From assembly GCA_018399795.1 (NCBI GenBank), contig JAGYOC010000222.1, forward strand, positions 1 to 23,671: 23,671 nt of DNA, given 5' to 3'. The notes below the pieces were generated by a model. It was given only the letters and a program-made list of their open reading frames with translations. It ran no database searches and was not told the origin of the DNA. Positions 23,659-23,671 of this stretch are shown here, one piece after another. This DNA comes from Dehalococcoidales bacterium. GTDB lineage: Bacteria > Chloroflexota > Dehalococcoidia > Dehalococcoidales > UBA5760. How positions within the stretch are numbered: position 1 is the stretch's first letter; every line of letters begins with the position of its first letter. Both the position numbers and the translations under genes were made by a program.

Positions 23659-23671
23659 CTTCAGACCCTGT

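Noticed and set aside
1..23671. tRNA or rRNA genes, CRISPR arrays, insertion sequences, integrases
   Set aside because: I saw no cloverleaf with conserved T-arm bases, no regularly spaced repeats, no transposase or integrase motifs and no target-site duplications.

Overview
The window is a dense bacterial chromosome segment of about 23.7 kb with 17 protein genes (valS, and possibly the last gene, run off an edge) and no RNA genes, insertion sequences or CRISPR arrays that I can see. The mix of proteins suggests Chloroflexota, most likely class Dehalococcoidia. The clues are the combination of an FNT channel, SatP and Acs for acetate/formate use, a soluble PAS histidine kinase paired with a NarL-type regulator, a secA-DUF2007-prs-glyA cluster, a udg-rnj-ftsK cluster, and several orphan proteins of the type seen in that class. 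This assignment comes from remembered family resemblance, not from a search. Six of the 17 genes appear to start with TTG and one with GTG.

Layout. 1-1663: 3' part of valS (+). 1694-3890: a response regulator followed by its histidine kinase (-). 4172-5833: a 95-aa protein followed by a formate/nitrite-type (FNT) channel (+), closed by a strong terminator. 6003-6458: a lone cyclic-nucleotide-binding-like domain protein (+). 6645-9333: acetyl-CoA synthetase and a SatP-type acetate transporter (+), closed by a hairpin. 9417-10202: an orphan gene (-). 10414-15759: glyA, prs, DUF2007 protein and secA (-), with overlapping genes. 15936-20438: type 4 uracil-DNA glycosylase, RNase J and FtsK (+). 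20455-22416: uvrB (-). 22571-23260: PlsC-type acyltransferase (+). 23263-23658: a second orphan (-).

The 3.9-9.4 kb region reads as a small-monocarboxylate module. An FNT channel and SatP would move formate, acetate or similar anions, and Acs would activate acetate to acetyl-CoA. A cytosolic PAS two-component pair and a cyclic-nucleotide-type sensor domain lie beside them. The most unusual feature is that the FNT channel carries a roughly 70-residue C-terminal domain that is repeated as a free-standing protein encoded just upstream in the same operon. The two copies are identical at about 41 of 71 aligned positions by eye and end in nearly the same residues (RLSQEKW and RLCQEKW). I know of no described role for this arrangement. 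It is the best candidate here for an undescribed system, possibly a channel with a soluble homologue of its own cytosolic tail.

The rest is housekeeping: translation (ValRS), one-carbon and PRPP metabolism (GlyA, Prs), protein export (SecA), DNA repair and segregation (Udg, UvrB, FtsK), RNA processing (RNase J) and phospholipid synthesis (PlsC). No stretch longer than 300 bases lacks a gene. The longest is 3891-4171, which holds divergent promoter-like sequences and an inverted repeat.
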